Shown: positions 25,610 to 33,431 of the stretch, one piece after another
Numbering within the stretch: position 1 is the stretch's first letter
How the letters are laid out: each line of letters starts with the position of its first letter
NCBI GenBank assembly: GCA_903919145.1
Contig: CAIXGW010000053.1
Span: 1 to 57,781 of the forward strand
Source: an uncultured Myxococcales bacterium
GTDB taxonomy: Bacteria > Myxococcota_A > UBA9042
Reading direction: 5' to 3'
Length of the DNA: 57,781 bases
Program-made: the position numbers and the translations under genes
Notes under the pieces: generated by a model
Database searches by the model: none
What the model was told of the DNA's origin: nothing
What the model saw: the letters and a program-made list of their open reading frames with translations, nothing else

Positions 25610-26350
25610 CTACTTGGGGGTGTAGGCCGTGTAGCCCTGGGTCTGCTGCAGGCCTTGCAGGATGGCCAGGCCAATGGTCTTGCGCCAGCTGTCGCTGCCT
25701 AGCTTGGCCGCATCGCCGGGGTTCTGGATAAAGCCGGGAAGCGTGAGCACGGCCGGAGCGTTGGTCTGCACCAAGATGGTATAGCTGCCGGTCTTGACGC
25801 CGCGGTTGGACACGCCGCCCAGGGTGGCAATCCGGTTGTTGATGTTCTTGGCATAGGTCAAGGTAGCGGCGGAGTAGGCGGGCACGATGTAGGACTCAAC
25901 GCCGTTGACTGTGGTGTCTCCCTTGATGTCATTGACAAACAGCGAGACCACCCGGTTGGCTCCGGCGTCGTTGCAGGTGGCCACGCGGGTCAGCAGCGGC
26001 ACGTAGACGTCTGAGGTGCGGGTCAACACGACCTTCCAGTTGCCGCCGCCGCTGGGATCAGAGCTATCCAGGTCCAGCCAGTATTTGAGGTGCTGGGCCA
26101 GAGAGAGATTGAGGTTCTTCTCGATCAAAGCCCCGTTGACGGCCCCGCTCTCATAGCCGCCGTAGCCGGGGTCGATGCAGACGGTGGTCACGGGCTGGGT
26201 CTTGCAGCTGCCGTTGGCGCAGCCGTTGGTGCAGGTGCTGCAGGCAGCGTTGCCCGCGGTCCCGCCGCACAGCTGGTTGGCCGAGCAGGTCTGGACGAGG
26301 CCCTTGGCCACCGGTTTGACGTTGGTGGTCCCGCAGGTCGAGGAAGAACC
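25610..26350 (-). CDS. Amidase_3-like C-terminal domain, out of frame with the upstream MopE-repeat gene
   Basis: This frame continues the protein encoded at 26351-29064 after a one-base shift near 26350: joined, the sequence reads through 'NWAYCT', a restored Gly, then 'SSSTCGTTNVKPVAKGL'. After a Cys-rich linker it matches N-acetylmuramoyl-L-alanine amidase (amidase_3): 'VCIDPGYGGYESGAVNGALI', 'EKNLNLSLAQHLKYWL' and 'VVLTRTSDVYVPLLTRVA'. The zinc His of DPGHGG is Tyr, the His of 'SIHAN' is Phe ('SLFVN'), and the late catalytic Glu is Leu ('AVLTLPGFIQNPGDAAKL'); only the Glu of 'EK' remains. Peptidoglycan cleavage is therefore unlikely; a binding role is possible. Confidence 0.75.
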   Translation of the reverse strand, partial: GSSSTCGTTNVKPVAKGLVQTCSANQLCGGTAGNAACSTCTNGCANGSCKTQPVTTVCIDPGYGGYESGAVNGALIEKNLNLSLAQHLKYWLDLDSSDPSGGGNWKVVLTRTSDVYVPLLTRVATCNDAGANRVVSLFVNDIKGDTTVNGVESYIVPAYSAATLTYAKNINNRIATLGGVSNRGVKTGSYTILVQTNAPAVLTLPGFIQNPGDAAKLGSDSWRKTIGLAILQGLQQTQGYTAYTPK

Positions 26351-29064
26351 GTGCAGTAGGCCCAGTTCTCTGTCAGCAGGATGCCGCCGCCGCAGGTGCC
26401 GCTGCAGGCCTTGCTGGTGCTGACGGGAGCGGTGCCGCACAGGGTGGTCGATGGCTTGAATTTACAGCCGTCACAGCACGGGCCGCTGGTGCACTGCGGG
26501 GTGGTGGCGGAGCAGCTGCCCCAGCTGCCGGCCGAGCAGACCTGGGTGCCGGCGCCGCAGGTGGTCGAGCAGGCTTGGGTCATGCCGTCGGTCTTGCCGT
26601 CGCAATTGTCGTCCTTGCCGTTGCAGGTCTCGATGGCGCCGGGGTTGCGGGTGGCGTCGCTGTCGCTGCAGTCGCCTTTGCCCTTGGGGCAGGCTTTGCT
26701 GCCGGTCCAGGCCTTGGAGGCGTCGCAGTAGTCGTCGTTGTCGTCATCGCAGCCGTCGTCGGTCACGCCGTCGCAGTCGTCGTCCAGGTCGTTGCACGCT
26801 TCCACAGTGCTGCCGCCGGCCTGGGCGCTGCAGGTAGTCGACTTGCCGTCCAGGCTGCAAACGATCTTGCCAGTGACCTTGCAGCCACCGGTGCCTGAGG
26901 TGCAGCTGGCGCCGAGGGAGAAGCCCTCGTCGATGCCGCCGGCGCAGTTGTCGTCGATGCCGTTGCATTGCTCTGCAGCGCCGGGCTTGGCCGCAGCGAC
27001 ATTATCATTGCAGTCCGAAGAGTTGCTGGAGGTGTAGTCGCCCGCTGGCCCACACAGGCACTTGGAGGCCGCCGAGCCAAAGCCATCAGCGTCGCTGTCC
27101 AGGTACCAGGCCTTGCAGCCGCTGGCGTTTTCTTCGTCTACCTGGCCGTCGCAGTCGTCGTCGACGCCGTTGCATTTCTCCTGGGCGCCGGGGGCCTTGG
27201 TCTTGTCCTGGTCATTGCAGTCGCCGCCAAGCTGGACGGGAAAGCCGTTGACCGGCCCGCAGGTGCAAGCACTCGACTTGGTGTCGCCGTAGCCGTCGGC
27301 GTCCTTGTCGGCGTAGTAGGTGGTGCAGCCCTGGGCGCCGGTTTCGTCGATCTGGCCGTCGCAGTTGTCGTCTTTGCCGTTGCACAGCTCGGTGGCGCCA
27401 GGAGCGACCGAGGGGCTCTGGTCGTTGCAGTCGCCGGCTTTGGTGGCCGAGTAGACGCCCGACGGGCCGCACTGGCACTTGGGGGCGCCGATGCCCCAGC
27501 TGTCTTTGTCGGCATCGGTCCAGAAGCTGCTGCAGCCCTTGGTGCCGTCGGCCTCGTCGATGCCGCCGTCGCAGTCGTCGTCTTTGCCGTTGCCGCAGAC
27601 TTCGGCCTGGCCGGGGCCGACCAGCGGGCCGGTGTCGTCGCAGTCTCCGGTCTTGGCAGAAGGCCACGACTTGTCTGGCGCGCACAGGCACTTGGAGGCC
27701 GGTCCGCCAGCGCCGTCGCCGTCGGCATCTTGGTACCAGATGGTGCAGCCCAAGGCCTCGGGCTCGTCGATGGCGCCGTCGCAGTTGTCATCCTTGCCGT
27801 TGCATTTCTCTGCTGCACCGGGGAATACCTTGGGATCTTTGGGGGCGCAGTCCTTGTCATTGGCTACGCCGTCGCCGTCCTGATCGCCATCGACGCAGTC
27901 GGCCACGCCGTTGGCGTTGGCGTCGGCAAAGCCTTCGTCGGTCTTGCCATTGCAGTCATTGTCCGCGCCGTCGCACAGCTCCACGGCCTTGGGGCTGATC
28001 TTCTTGTCGAGCGGGTCGCAATCCTGGAGGTCGGGCACGCCGTCGTTGTCGTCGTCGGGGTCGATGCAGTCGGCCTTGCCGTCGCCATCGGTGTCGAGCT
28101 GGCCCTCGTCGGTCAGACCGTCGCAGTCGTCGTCTTTGCCGTTGCAGTCTTCCTGGGCGCCGGGGTGGATGTTCTTGTCTTTGGGGCCGCAGTCCTGGTC
28201 GTCGTTGGTGCCGTCGCCGTCGTCGTCGGGATCGGTGCAGTCGGGGTCTTGGTCCTGGTCCAGGTCCGCCAGCTCCTCGTCGGTCAAGCCGTCGCAGTCG
28301 TCGTCTTTGCCGTTGCAGTCCTCTGCTGCGGGGGTGGCCGCTGTGCAGTCGCCAAGTCCGGCTGCAGCGCAGGTCTTGGTGCCGGTGCAGGTGCCGTGCT
28401 GATTGGTGACCGAGCACGCCGCCTGGGCCCCGGCCGCGCTGGCTTGTTCAGAACAGCTGCAGGCGCCGCTGGTGCGCACGCACTGCTTGCCGCCGCCCTG
28501 GGTGCCCTGGGCGGACTGACAGGTGTACCCGTCTGGACAATCCTCTGCGGCGTTGCATGCGCCTCCGCAAAAACGCCCGTGGGTGCCGTAGTCCAGGCAC
28601 AGGGCGCCCTGCGCCTGGGTCTTGCAGTCGCCATCGCTTTGGCACGGCCAGCACAGCGCCATCGACTTGGGCTGGCACAGAAAGCTGGAGTCCCCGCCGG
28701 TCATGTTCTGGATGCACGCGTAACCACTGGGGCAGCACTGCTCGCACTTGCGGGTGCAAATCTTGCCCTGGGGCGCCTGCACGCAGAAGTTGGAGTCGCA
28801 GTCCTTGGCTTCGACACAGCTGGCGCCGGCCTCGCCGGGCTTGGGAGCTGCGGGAAATTCACAAGACTGTGCGGCCGTATCCAGAGGCGGCACGTCCAAG
28901 CTCTGCCCCGCCAGGTCGCTGCCGGCCATCCCGTCTAGCGTGCCCAGGCCATTGCCGTCGGTCCCCGCTCCTTGGCCAGGCTGGTTGCGGATTCCGTCGC
29001 CGCAGGCTGCCAGCGTCGCGCCAACCAGGACGCTCAGGGCAAGAGCAAAATTGCGACAACTCAT
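26188..29064 (-). CDS. MopE-repeat lipoprotein, N-terminal part of a frameshifted amidase fusion
   Basis: ATG 29064. The native reading probably leaves this frame near 26350; the last ~54 codons to 26188 are off-frame Pro/Ala/Arg-rich sequence. The lipoprotein signal has lipobox 'TLAACG'. Residues about 50-240 are Cys-rich EGF-like modules ('CGGACNAAEDCPDGYTCQSA'). Then about ten 'CNGKDDDCDGxxDE' units alternate with 'DxDxDG' loops, the MopE/thrombospondin-3-like Ca-binding pattern, ending in further CxxC modules. If the base is restored the protein is about 1150 residues. It is divergent from the acyl-CoA dehydrogenase gene. The shift may be a real mutation or a base-calling error. Confidence 0.82.
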   Translation of the reverse strand: MSCRNFALALSVLVGATLAACGDGIRNQPGQGAGTDGNGLGTLDGMAGSDLAGQSLDVPPLDTAAQSCEFPAAPKPGEAGASCVEAKDCDSNFCVQAPQGKICTRKCEQCCPSGYACIQNMTGGDSSFLCQPKSMALCWPCQSDGDCKTQAQGALCLDYGTHGRFCGGACNAAEDCPDGYTCQSAQGTQGGGKQCVRTSGACSCSEQASAAGAQAACSVTNQHGTCTGTKTCAAAGLGDCTAATPAAEDCNGKDDDCDGLTDEELADLDQDQDPDCTDPDDDGDGTNDDQDCGPKDKNIHPGAQEDCNGKDDDCDGLTDEGQLDTDGDGKADCIDPDDDNDGVPDLQDCDPLDKKISPKAVELCDGADNDCNGKTDEGFADANANGVADCVDGDQDGDGVANDKDCAPKDPKVFPGAAEKCNGKDDNCDGAIDEPEALGCTIWYQDADGDGAGGPASKCLCAPDKSWPSAKTGDCDDTGPLVGPGQAEVCGNGKDDDCDGGIDEADGTKGCSSFWTDADKDSWGIGAPKCQCGPSGVYSATKAGDCNDQSPSVAPGATELCNGKDDNCDGQIDETGAQGCTTYYADKDADGYGDTKSSACTCGPVNGFPVQLGGDCNDQDKTKAPGAQEKCNGVDDDCDGQVDEENASGCKAWYLDSDADGFGSAASKCLCGPAGDYTSSNSSDCNDNVAAAKPGAAEQCNGIDDNCAGGIDEGFSLGASCTSGTGGCKVTGKIVCSLDGKSTTCSAQAGGSTVEACNDLDDDCDGVTDDGCDDDNDDYCDASKAWTGSKACPKGKGDCSDSDATRNPGAIETCNGKDDNCDGKTDGMTQACSTTCGAGTQVCSAGSWGSCSATTPQCTSGPCCDGCKFKPSTTLCGTAPVSTSKACSGTCGGGILLTENWAYCTVLPRPAGPPTSNRWPRASSRPARPTSCAAGPRATLPAAPAPTAAPTAAARPSP

Positions 29065-29292
29065 GGATACTCCGCCGCTTTACCGCCAAGCGGGCGGCTG
29101 CAGGGTGCAAGATCATAGCAGGTCTGGCCGGGTCGATCGAGGGCGCGGTGCCAACTGGCTGCGCGGCTGGGGCTGCCAAGCCGCAGCGACCGCCGTGGCA
29201 ATTTCCGGACACGCAGCGCTTGCACGCCAGCCATGCCGTCTGGCAATTTGGCGCGGCACCGGACCGATGCCGGCAGCCCCAGGAGCCCCTCA

Positions 29293-31113
29293 ATGTCCAA
29301 TGCCCCGCACTACAAGAGCAACCTGCGCGACCTACTGTTCAACCTGATGGAGGTCAGCCAGATCGACAGTCAAGTCCTGGGCAAAGCGCCTTTTGGCGCC
29401 ATTGATGCCGACCAGGTGCGCGAAGTGCTTCAAGCGATGGACGAACTGGCGCGCACCGAGCTGGCAGCGTCGTTCTACGAGTCCGATCGGGTCCCTCTGG
29501 CGCAGAATGAAAAGGGCGACGTGCTGCTGCCGCCGGGGCTGAAGAAATCGCTCAAGGCCTACTACGACGCCGAGATGCAGCTACTAGAACTGCCTGAACA
29601 CCTAGGTGGTTTTGGTGCACCGCCCAGCGTGGCCTGGGCAGGCTTTGAACTGGTCGCCGGCTCCAATCCAGCGGCGGCGTTCTACCTTTTTGGCACGTTC
29701 ATCGCCCGGGTCATCGACCGCTTGGGCACGGCGGCGCAAAAGAAGCGTTTTGCTGGGCGGATCATCGAGCGGCGCTGGGGCGGGTCGATGGTGCTGACCG
29801 AGCCCGATGCCGGCTCTGACGTGGGCGCCGGGCGGGCCAAGGCCGTGCACCTGGGCGGCGATGAGTGGGAAATCACCGGAACCAAGCGCTTTATCACCAA
29901 CGGCGACTATGACGCGGTAGAGAACATCGTCCACCTGGTGTTGGCGCGGCCAGAAGGCGCCGACGTGGGCACCAAGGGCCTGAGCCTGTTCATTGTGCCC
30001 AAGTGGTGGGTGGACGAGAACGGCAAGCTTGGCGAGCGCAACGGCGTGCGGGTCTCCAAGGTCGAAAAGAAGATGGGTATCAAGGGCTCGGCGACCTGCG
30101 AGCTGGTGCTGGGCGATGAGGGGCGCTGCCGCGGCCTGCTGATGGGCGAAGTCCACGACGGCATCCGCCAGATGTTTCACGTGATTGAGCAGGCGCGCAT
30201 GGCCGTGGGCATGAAGTCGATGGCCACGCTGTCTACCGCCTACCTCAACGCGCTGGAGTACGCCAAGGAGCGCGTGCAGGGCCCCGACCTGCTGCAGGCG
30301 GCCGACAAGCGCGCGCCGCGGGTCCGCATCATCCAGCACCCCGACGTGCGGCGCATGCTGCTTTCCTGCAAGGCCCACGCCGAAGGCATGAGAGCACTTG
30401 CGTTTTTTACCACCCACATCCAGGACCAGGTCGAGTTGCTGGGCGGCCACGGCGACAAGCGCGCCGACGAGCTGGATCGCCTCAACGACCTGCTGCTGCC
30501 GCTGGTCAAGGGCTGGTCGAGTGAGCGCGGCTACGAACAGCTGGCGATCGCGCTGCAAGTCATTGGCGGGTCGGGCTATGTGCAGGACTACCCCTTTGAG
30601 CAGTACGTGCGCGATCAGAAGATCGACAGCCTGTACGAAGGCACCACCCACATCCAGGCCCAGGACCTGATCTTTCGCAAGATCGGCCGCGACGGCGGCA
30701 AGACGCTGCAGGCTCTGCTGGCGCGGGTGCAGGAGACGATCCAGACCGAAGCCGGCGGCGACACCCTGGCCGCCGAGCGCAAGGCCCTGCTCAAAGGACT
30801 GGGAGAGCTGCAGGGCATCTTTGGTGCGCTGATGGCCAAGATGCAGGACTCGCCGTACCACGTGGGGCTGCAGGGCAACCGGGTGCTGCTGGCGCTGGCC
30901 GATCTGGTGGTGGGCTGGCTGCTGGTCAAGCACGCCGCCATTGCCGCCGATGCGCTGCCCAAGGCCAAAGCCTCTGACAAGAACTTCTACCAGGGCAAGA
31001 TCGCCTCTGCCAAGTGGTGGACGCGCAATGTCCTGCCCGGCCTGGCGCTGACCCGCAAGCTGATCGAAGCCAGCGACCTGAGCCCGCTGCAGGTCGACGA
31101 AGCGCATTTCTAG
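29293..31113 (+). CDS. Acyl-CoA dehydrogenase, large (~600 aa) type with extra C-terminal domain
   Basis: 606 residues from ATG 29293, with AGGAG 9 nt upstream; the longer open reading has no site. The FAD acyl-CoA dehydrogenase core includes 'LLELPEHLGGFGAPPSVAWA', 'MVLTEPDAGSDVGAGRAKAV' and 'EITGTKRFITNGDYD', with the catalytic Glu in 'DSLYEGTTHIQAQDLIFRK'. The ~120-residue C-terminal extension ('TLQALLARVQETIQTEAGG' onward) is the Acyl-CoA_dh_C-like region found in large FadE-type enzymes. It oxidises acyl-CoA to enoyl-CoA in beta-oxidation. There are no beta-oxidation partners in the window. It is separated from the divergent MopE gene by 228 nt. Confidence 0.93.
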   Translation: MSNAPHYKSNLRDLLFNLMEVSQIDSQVLGKAPFGAIDADQVREVLQAMDELARTELAASFYESDRVPLAQNEKGDVLLPPGLKKSLKAYYDAEMQLLELPEHLGGFGAPPSVAWAGFELVAGSNPAAAFYLFGTFIARVIDRLGTAAQKKRFAGRIIERRWGGSMVLTEPDAGSDVGAGRAKAVHLGGDEWEITGTKRFITNGDYDAVENIVHLVLARPEGADVGTKGLSLFIVPKWWVDENGKLGERNGVRVSKVEKKMGIKGSATCELVLGDEGRCRGLLMGEVHDGIRQMFHVIEQARMAVGMKSMATLSTAYLNALEYAKERVQGPDLLQAADKRAPRVRIIQHPDVRRMLLSCKAHAEGMRALAFFTTHIQDQVELLGGHGDKRADELDRLNDLLLPLVKGWSSERGYEQLAIALQVIGGSGYVQDYPFEQYVRDQKIDSLYEGTTHIQAQDLIFRKIGRDGGKTLQALLARVQETIQTEAGGDTLAAERKALLKGLGELQGIFGALMAKMQDSPYHVGLQGNRVLLALADLVVGWLLVKHAAIAADALPKAKASDKNFYQGKIASAKWWTRNVLPGLALTRKLIEASDLSPLQVDEAHF

Positions 31114-31175
31114 GGCCGCGACCGCCAGGGTGGTTTTGGGAGCTGCAGCACAAGCCAAGGCCTGGGACTCTGTCC

Positions 31176-31551
31176 CTCGGACAGTACGGTAGGCAATGTC
31201 TGATCCGCTTGGCCATTGGGGAATTCGCGGTTGACGGCCCCGGAGCCGTTCGAGACGTGCGGCAACCTCGTGATTGCCCCCGCCGGCCTCGGACAGTACG
31301 GTAGGCAATGTCTGATCCGCTTGGTCATTGGGGAATGCGCGGTTGACGGCCCCGGAGCTGTTCGAGACGTGCGGCAACCTCGTGATTGCCCCCGCCGGGC
31401 TCGGACAGTACGGTAGGCAATGTCTGATCTGCTTGTTCATTGGGGAATTCACGGTTGACGGCCCCGGAGCCGTTCGAGACGTGCGGCAACCTCGCGATTG
31501 CCCCCGCCGGCCTCGGACAGTACGGTAGGCAATGTCTGATCCGCTTGGTCA
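31176..31551. repeat. 112-bp tandem repeat, three full copies plus a partial fourth
   Basis: Copies begin at 31176, 31288, 31400 and 31512, a constant 112-bp period; the fourth stops at about 31551. Copies differ by only a few bases. Each full unit can form three small hairpins: CGGACA/TGTCTG, ACGGC/GCCGT (C-to-T in copy 2 keeps a G-U pair) and GGCAA/TTGCC. Because 112 is not a multiple of 3, reading frame is not kept between copies, so the open frames across it are not genes. The array starts 62 nt after the acyl-CoA dehydrogenase stop. Too long and without spacers for CRISPR. Confidence 0.9.
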
Positions 31552-31716
31552 GCCGACCTGTCCCTGGGTCGCGCTGGAGCTGCAGGTCCACCAGCTTGGT
31601 GTCGTCGGCAGCGTGCAGGCTGATCGCGGTGGGCAGGTTGTCGTGGTCGTAGGCGACTCTTTTGCTAGTGGTGGCGGCTGCGGTGGCGGCGGCCGGCCAC
31701 CCCACCCGCCCCAACC
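31552..31716 (-). pseudogene. Short RHS/YD-repeat-like gene remnant abutting the repeat array
   Basis: The minus strand encodes about 50 residues that look like RHS repeat sequence: 'RVAYDHDNLPTAISLHAADD' followed by 'LVDLQLQRDPGTGRLTK', compare 'YDxDGLLT...LTLxRDxxNGLLT' in RHS proteins. Homology ends at 'GRLTK', where the sequence passes directly into the partial fourth repeat copy. No start, signal or longer frame accompanies it. The stretch from here to 31882 otherwise holds only GC-rich low-complexity DNA. It is probably a decayed fragment of an RHS gene; the match is short, so only moderately sure. Confidence 0.4.
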
Positions 31717-31882
31717 GTCTCAGCCGCGGTATCGCGGTCTACCGCAGACCGGCGGTGAGACGGCAGCGGCGCTGCCACCCACCCCACAACCATGCTTGGC
31801 CCCTTGTAATTTCTAACCTTCAACCTTGGCACGCCTTGTGCTGAACCGCAAGCGCCGGCGCCACGCCGGTGTGGAGGTCGGC

Positions 31883-33274
31883 ATGAACAAGGTCAGGTGG
31901 GTTGTGGCAGGGATGGGCTTGTTGCTGGCGGTTGTGGCCAGCTGCGCGCCCCAAGTCCAAGAGTCCGAGCCGGGCAGCTGGACGCAGCGGCGCGCGCCGT
32001 CGCTGCGCCCAGGATCGGTGCCAGCAGCGGCTGGGCACCTGCTGGCGATGCAGCCGGAGCCAGCGGCGCCAGCGCGGCCGCAAGGCCCACAGGAGCCGCG
32101 CACGCTGGCGCGCCGGGCCCTGGTCACCTGGGCAGAGGGGCTGGAGCCGCAAGGGCTGGCAGACAGGGCCGTCGAGCAGCGCTGGCTGTTGCCGGCAGGA
32201 GCGGTGGTTCGCCAGCTGCCGGCGGTCGGCGGGATGGTGGTGGACCTGGATGCGGCCCAGTGGCTGCGGCTGCAGGCCGACCCGGCAGTGGCGGCTGTGA
32301 CCGCCGACTACGCCGTGTACAGCCAGATGCTGCCTGCAGAACTGGTCGCGGCGGTGGGGCCGGGGCCTACGGGGCCCAGCCAGCTCAAGGTCAGCGGCGC
32401 CGGTGTCGCCGTGGCGGTCGTCGACACTGGCATTGACGCCAACCACCCGGCCCTGCAGGGCAAGGTCGTCAAGCAGCTGTGCTTTGTCAGTGGCGGCTGC
32501 GGCTCGCCGGCCGTGCAGGACGGCAATGGCCACGGCACCCATGTGGCCAGCCTGATTGCCAGCTCTGGCAAAGGCGCGCCCTACGGGATCGCGCCCGGGG
32601 TGCAGCTGCTGGCCCTGCGGGTGTTTGGCAAAGGCGGCAGCGGCAAGGCCTCTGACGTGCTTGCCGCGCTGGACTGGCTGGTGACCAACGGCCCCGCCGC
32701 CAAAGTGCGGCTGGTCAACCTGAGCCTGGGCAGCGACGCCGTGTTTGCCGGCACCTGCGACAGCGCCGATCCGCTGACGGCCAAGGCCATTGCCAAGCTG
32801 CGCGCCAAGGGCATGGCCGTGGTCGCTGCCGCTGGCAACGGGGCTTCCAACCAAGGCCTATCTGCGCCGGCCTGCCTGCGCGGCGCCATTGCCGTAGCCG
32901 CCGTGTACACCGCCGACTACGGCGATGTGGCCTTTGACGGCCTGTGCAGTGACCTGCCGGCTCAGCTGGGTCACCTGACCTGCTTTTCCAACTGGTCAAA
33001 ACGCTTGGACTTGACCGCACCGGGGGCGATGCTGGTCGGAGCCAAGCCGGGAGGCGGCACCGCCGTGATGGCGGGGACCTCGCAGGCCAGCCCGGTGGTC
33101 GCGGCGGTGGCGGCGCTGGTGCTGCAGTGCGCGCCCAAGCTGACGCCCGCCAAGCTGGCGAGCTTGCTCAAGTCCACGGCCAAGCCGCTGCCTGCAGCTG
33201 CCGGACCCGCGGGCCTGCGGCTGGTGCAAGCGCTGCCCGCGTTGGCCAAGGTGTGCCCCAAAGAGCTTCTGTAA
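31883..33274 (+). CDS. Subtilisin-like (S8) serine protease lipoprotein
   Basis: 463 residues from ATG 31883, with GGAGG 6 nt upstream. The lipoprotein signal has lipobox 'VVASC' near residue 21. A prodomain-like region (about 70-140) precedes the catalytic domain. The triad is Asp in 'VAVVDTGIDANHPAL', His in 'NGHGTHVASLIASSG' and Ser in 'MAGTSQASPVVAAVAALV'; the oxyanion Asn is in 'AAAGNG'. Extra Cys pairs ('CFVSGGCGS', 'LCSDLPAQLGHLTCF') suggest disulphides. It is likely exported to the outer membrane or surface and degrades extracellular protein. It is convergent with the kinase operon downstream. Confidence 0.93.
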   Translation: MNKVRWVVAGMGLLLAVVASCAPQVQESEPGSWTQRRAPSLRPGSVPAAAGHLLAMQPEPAAPARPQGPQEPRTLARRALVTWAEGLEPQGLADRAVEQRWLLPAGAVVRQLPAVGGMVVDLDAAQWLRLQADPAVAAVTADYAVYSQMLPAELVAAVGPGPTGPSQLKVSGAGVAVAVVDTGIDANHPALQGKVVKQLCFVSGGCGSPAVQDGNGHGTHVASLIASSGKGAPYGIAPGVQLLALRVFGKGGSGKASDVLAALDWLVTNGPAAKVRLVNLSLGSDAVFAGTCDSADPLTAKAIAKLRAKGMAVVAAAGNGASNQGLSAPACLRGAIAVAAVYTADYGDVAFDGLCSDLPAQLGHLTCFSNWSKRLDLTAPGAMLVGAKPGGGTAVMAGTSQASPVVAAVAALVLQCAPKLTPAKLASLLKSTAKPLPAAAGPAGLRLVQALPALAKVCPKELL

Positions 33275-33389
33275 GAACCCGCCGGGGCGCGTGCCTAGGG
33301 CCATTATGAATCAGCTTGAATCCTCACAAGGGCCCCTAGCCTGCGGGGTGGGTCGCAAGTTGGCGTCTTTGCAAGCCGACTCACGGCTC

Positions 33390-33411
33390 CGCTCGCAACA
33401 CAACGCGAGCG
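33390..33411. terminator. Hairpin between convergent protease and kinase genes
   Basis: CGCTCGC (33390-33396) and GCGAGCG (33405-33411) form a perfect 7-bp stem with an 8-nt loop. An additional imperfect inverted repeat CTAGGGCC/GGCCCCTAG lies at about 33296-33340. The position between converging genes suits a bidirectional terminator, but neither side has a T-tract. Confidence 0.35.
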
Positions 33412-33431
33412 AGTGGTGGTTGGACGAGCCG

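Noticed and set aside
26330..26370. Programmed ribosomal frameshifting in the MopE-amidase gene
   Set aside because: No slippery heptamer or obvious downstream stimulator; simple indel is the better explanation.
26968..28938. 656-residue open frame on the plus strand antisense to the MopE-repeat gene
   Set aside because: Its Ala/Val/Gly-rich sequence is the mirror of the repeated Asp/Cys codons on the minus strand; it has no domains and the minus strand has clear protein motifs.
29602..31452. 616-residue minus-strand frame opposite the acyl-CoA dehydrogenase gene
   Set aside because: A GC-rich shadow frame; the plus strand encodes a complete enzyme with catalytic Glu, and the frame runs into the non-coding repeat array.
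31176..31551. CRISPR array
   Set aside because: The repeat is 112 bp with no variable spacers and no cas genes nearby.
31110..31714. Several open frames in both directions across the 112-bp array
   Set aside because: The same peptide appears in successive frames because 112 is not divisible by 3; the frames are by-products of the repeat.
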